This document shows, one piece after another, positions 5,143-7,404 of a DNA stretch of 7,404 bases. Both the position numbers and the translations under genes were made by a program. How positions within the stretch are numbered: position 1 is the first letter of the stretch; each line of letters starts with the position of its first letter. The stretch comes from an uncultured Clostridia bacterium (lineage in GTDB: Bacteria; Bacillota; Clostridia; TANB77; CAG-508). Location: NCBI GenBank assembly GCA_948663505.1, contig CAPNAQ010000087.1, positions 1 through 7,404 on the forward strand. Direction: 5' to 3'. Below the pieces are notes generated by a model that was given only the letters and a program-made list of their open reading frames with translations, was not told the origin of the DNA and searched no databases.

Positions 5143-6774
5143 TTATTCTATTATATTAAATGGTATATCTGATTCTTTTGCTAATTTTTGAATTACATCT
5201 TCAGAATTATTTTTAACTACTTGATTTTGTGCTTCAGATATATATTTTATTTGCATTTCTTTACCACAAGCCATTGAAACCAATTTTGAAATTTCATTAA
5301 CATTTTCTTGTTTTTCTAACACTGCTTTTCCAAATGCTGTAATTCCTTTTGAAAATTTAATTCCAACTGTCATATCATTTATTTCTTCTGCTTGGGTATT
5401 TACTAAATTTGTATATAATACTATTTTTCCACTTTGTTTTAAATCATTTACTATTTTAGGCCAACTTTTACTTACGCCACCTAAATATTGTTTGCTAGTT
5501 TCTTGTGCTTTTGGTGTTGTATTAATTGTTTTAGCTACAGAACTATTACTTTTTATATTATTATTTTGATTTAAATTTACTTCTTCAGGATTAATTGTAT
5601 TGTATACATTTGTTTTATTTGATACTGATATATCTGCTGATTTAATATACTTTTCTATTTTTTGAATTCGCTCTTCTATATTAGTTCCGCTTCCAATTTC
5701 TTGATTACATAATTTTATAATACCTGCTTGAAACATTATTGTTTTTTGTGTAGACCATTTTATATCATTTTCTAGTGCTGATAAATTATATATTAAATTT
5801 ACTATTTTTTCTTTAGAAACCTTTTCAGATATTTGTTTTATATTTTCTAACTCTTGCTTACTATATAAATCGATCTTACCCGAAGTTTTATATATTAGTA
5901 AATCTTTTACATATTTTATTATTTCCCATATAAAATTATTTAAATCTTTTCCTTCATTTAATATATCATCTATACTCTTTAAAGCTTTATCAATATTATA
6001 TTCTATTAATGCTTCTGCTATATTATGCACAAATGTAATTTTTGGAATTCCAATTAAATCCTTTATTTTTTCTTCATCAATCTTGTTTTCTCCATCTTGT
6101 ATACATCTTTCTAATATTGATAAAGCATCTCTCATAGCACCTTCTGCTAATACAGAAATAATATTTAGTGCTTCTTCTGTAATTTCTATTTTACTTTCAT
6201 CACAAACTACTTTTAATCTTTTTATAATATCTTGATTTGATATTCTTTTAAAGTCAAACCTTTGACATCTCGAAAGTATTGTTGCTGGCAATTTTTGTGG
6301 CTCTGTTGTTGCTAAAATAAATTTAACATGTTCAGGTGGTTCTTCTAATGTCTTTAATAATGCATTAAAAGCTCCAGTAGATAACATATGAACCTCATCT
6401 ATTATATATACTCTATATTTTGCCTTTGTTGGCAAAAAATTTACTTCTTCTCTTATACTTCTTATATCTTCAACACTATTATTTGAAGCAGCATCCATTT
6501 CGACTATATCTGTTAAAGAGCCATTTATTGCCCCTTTACAAATTTCACATTCATTACAAGGCTCACCATCTTGAGGATTTAGACAATTTATTGCTCTTGC
6601 TAATATTTTTGCTGATGATGTTTTTCCTGTCCCTCTTCCTCCATTAAATAGATATGCATGCCCTACTCTATCTGACATTATTTGATTTCTCAATGTTCTT
6701 GTAATGTGTTCTTGCCCAACCATTTCAGAAAATGTTGTAGGTCTAAATTTTCTATAAAGAGCTGTGTACCCCAC
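5143..6774 (-). CDS. dnaX: DNA polymerase III subunit tau/gamma
   Basis: DnaX is the clamp-loader ATPase that loads the sliding clamp and ties the polymerase cores to the helicase. I prefer the GTG at 6774 (543 residues, beginning MGYTALYRKFRP as in relatives), 11 bases after AAAGG. The in-frame GTG at 6783 lies only two bases from that site. Features, numbered from 6774: Walker A GGRGTGKT (45-52); four zinc cysteines at 64, 73, 76 and 79; Walker B IIDEVHML (124-131); sensor 1 ILATTEP (153-159); the SRC arginine-finger motif (168-170); and sensor 2 around GAMRDALS. Domain III follows to about residue 360. The rest is a low-complexity Asn/Ser/Thr-rich linker and a C-terminal tau-like region, shorter than in E. 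coli (643) and similar to B. subtilis (563). It is preceded by the SRP RNA gene and followed by ybaB and recR. Confidence 0.96.
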   Translation of the reverse strand: MGYTALYRKFRPTTFSEMVGQEHITRTLRNQIMSDRVGHAYLFNGGRGTGKTSSAKILARAINCLNPQDGEPCNECEICKGAINGSLTDIVEMDAASNNSVEDIRSIREEVNFLPTKAKYRVYIIDEVHMLSTGAFNALLKTLEEPPEHVKFILATTEPQKLPATILSRCQRFDFKRISNQDIIKRLKVVCDESKIEITEEALNIISVLAEGAMRDALSILERCIQDGENKIDEEKIKDLIGIPKITFVHNIAEALIEYNIDKALKSIDDILNEGKDLNNFIWEIIKYVKDLLIYKTSGKIDLYSKQELENIKQISEKVSKEKIVNLIYNLSALENDIKWSTQKTIMFQAGIIKLCNQEIGSGTNIEERIQKIEKYIKSADISVSNKTNVYNTINPEEVNLNQNNNIKSNSSVAKTINTTPKAQETSKQYLGGVSKSWPKIVNDLKQSGKIVLYTNLVNTQAEEINDMTVGIKFSKGITAFGKAVLEKQENVNEISKLVSMACGKEMQIKYISEAQNQVVKNNSEDVIQKLAKESDIPFNIIE

Positions 6775-6812
6775 ATTTTTCACATCCTTTATATTATAAT
6801 AACCTGTTTTAA

Positions 6813-6939
6813 TATCAAATTAATCTCTCTATAGAGAGTACTCCACATAAAGATTTTCTACTTATTGCTGCTTCCTTCCAGACCTGACAAGGTTCGTAGG
6901 TCTCTATTGGTTACTCTCTATACAAAGATTAATTTGATA
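6813..6939 (-). ncRNA. Extended SRP RNA precursor stem
   Basis: Outside the 11-bp closing helix, TATCAAATTAATCT (6939-6926) and AGATTAATTTGATA (6826-6813) form a further perfect 14-bp helix. The two helices are separated by a 3 x 3 internal loop (TTG against GAG). Together they make a rod of about 28 levels. In B. subtilis the scRNA precursor is trimmed by RNase III, so this long duplex is a reasonable processing substrate. The predicted transcription start falls at the base of the 5' arm. After the 3' arm there is no U-tract, so transcription may continue into dnaX. Confidence 0.7.
6830..6922 (-). ncRNA. ffs: Signal recognition particle RNA, small bacterial type
   Basis: This is the RNA scaffold of the signal recognition particle; it binds Ffh and directs nascent membrane proteins to FtsY. 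The conserved domain IV is plain on the minus strand: TTGTCAGGTCTGGAAGG then AAGCAGCAA (about 6885-6866), with a GGAA tetraloop and the asymmetric AGCAG side. The ends are joined by perfect 11-bp arms TATAGAGAGTA / TACTCTCTATA (6922-6912 and 6840-6830), giving about 93 bases. There is no room for the Alu domain of the large (about 270-base) Bacillus-type RNA. A further 14-bp helix lies outside it. The place upstream of dnaX is common in Firmicutes. Confidence 0.94.
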
Positions 6940-6947
6940 CTTTTATT

Positions 6948-6976
6948 ATTATATACTGTCTTTTTGATTTTATCAA
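6948..6976 (-). promoter_or_regulatory. Strong housekeeping (sigma-A) promoter for the SRP RNA
   Basis: On the minus strand TTGATA (6976-6971) and a perfect TATAAT (6953-6948) are separated by exactly 17 bases. The expected start at about 6941-6940 is one or two bases before the 5' arm of the long SRP stem. The -35 box is 19 bases after the stop of the upstream gene. It probably drives ffs and, by read-through, dnaX-ybaB-recR. A weaker TTGATA-16-TAATAT pair inside 6784-6818 might give dnaX a second promoter. Confidence 0.82.
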
Positions 6977-6994
6977 GTACTTTTTTATATAATT

Positions 6995-7321
6995 TTATTG
7001 ATTAAACCTTTTAAACACAACATTATCTAAATCTGTAATTTCTAAACTTTGAACTCCATCCTCAACAATATTATTTATTGGCAAATCTAAAGAAATATTT
7101 GCAACATATTTTTTATCTGATTCTAAATTTATACAAATATCAAAATATAATTTAAATTTTAAATCATTATTATTAATATTTAATTTTTTTAATAAATCAG
7201 TATGATTAACTTGCTCATCTTCATTAGAAATATAGTTTCCTATATTTATAGTTGCATATCTAAATACCACTAATCCACCTTGATTAGATATTTGTAAATT
7301 TTTTATATCAGAATTTAAAGC
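6995..7321 (-). CDS. Unrecognised protein, C-terminal part (5' end missing)
   Basis: I do not recognise this protein. The frame is open upstream of the stop at 6995 with native codon use to about 7321, where base composition changes abruptly. Technically it stays open to the window end, but the last 28 codons look like translated foreign sequence. A GTG at 7270 gives 91 residues but has no ribosome binding site, and the sequence before it (SDIKNLQISNQGGLVVFRYA) looks like ordinary protein, so I treat this as a C-terminal fragment. The visible part alternates strand-like runs (VVFRYATINIGNYI, LKFKLYFDICINLE, KYVANISLDLPI) with acidic turns and ends VVFKRFNQ, consistent with a beta-rich domain. 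No membrane segment or Cys motif is seen. It lies upstream of ffs with no clear terminator between. Confidence 0.65.
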   Translation of the reverse strand, partial: ALNSDIKNLQISNQGGLVVFRYATINIGNYISNEDEQVNHTDLLKKLNINNNDLKFKLYFDICINLESDKKYVANISLDLPINNIVEDGVQSLEITDLDNVVFKRFNQ

Positions 7322-7404
7322 TGTTTTCTGGCAAAGACAGTGATCCTGTGATGGCGGAAGGGAAACGTGCCGTTGCTTACTACGATTATGACGTGTATAT
7401 GGGA
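7322..7404 (+). other. High-GC tail, probable chimeric or foreign end
   Basis: From 7331 to the end 36 of 74 bases are G or C (49%), against roughly a quarter just before. A plus-strand frame from 7330 is open to the edge (GKDSDPVMAEGKRAVAYYD and on) and uses GTG, GCG, GCC, CGT and GGG codons that are rare elsewhere in the window. It has no ribosome binding site. It is probably the inside of a gene from another genome joined here by assembly, or the edge of a horizontally acquired segment. I cannot assign the peptide. Confidence 0.6.

Noticed and set aside
6064..6080. Programmed frameshift in dnaX at an A-run (minus strand GAAGAAAAAATAAAG)
   Set aside because: The run does not form a proper slippery heptamer in the reading phase, and I see no stimulatory stem.
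6420..6647. Plus-strand frame of 75 codons, Leu-rich
   Set aside because: It is antisense to the Walker A and B region of dnaX; the Leu richness comes from the complementary AT-rich codons.

Overview
The window is very AT-rich and codes like a low-GC spore-forming Firmicute, most likely an uncultured member of the Clostridia. The evidence is a germination pair (sleB-ypeB), the clostridial/bacillar order SRP RNA - dnaX - ybaB - recR, and strong purine-rich ribosome binding sites. I cannot name a species.

Layout. Positions 62-1924 (minus) hold a two-gene spore-germination operon: a secreted cortex-lytic enzyme (sleB) followed 27 bases later by its partner ypeB, behind a candidate forespore sigma-G promoter. 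Positions 1925-2625 hold no gene. Most of this stretch (2055-2595) is an array of near-identical 138-base units built from nested palindromes. On the other side, a plus-strand GT28 glycosyltransferase of the MGDG synthase/UgtP type (2626-3753) starts right after the last partial unit. It is followed by a 13-bp terminator-like hairpin whose loop and 3' arm also carry the ribosome binding site and ATG of a 52-residue protein (3796-3954). A second hairpin, U-rich on both sides, separates that small gene from the convergent recR.

Positions 3987-6940 (minus) are a replication/repair and RNA block. From its promoter it reads: SRP RNA (ffs), dnaX (DNA polymerase III tau/gamma), ybaB (nucleoid-associated protein) and recR (recombination mediator). 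Between dnaX and ybaB sits one more copy of the palindromic element found in the array. Upstream of the SRP RNA is the C-terminal part of an unrecognised protein (6995-about 7321). The last 80 or so bases are about 49% GC and use different codons, so the window ends either in a chimeric join or at the edge of foreign DNA.

The most interesting signal is the palindromic repeat family. Two 44-base versions (2056-2099; 2355-2398 and 2552-2595) have the same length and overall structure and differ by paired, compensating changes in their stems. This argues that the folded form matters. One version is inserted inside the loop of the other, and the dnaX-ybaB copy carries different extra sequence at the same loop position.
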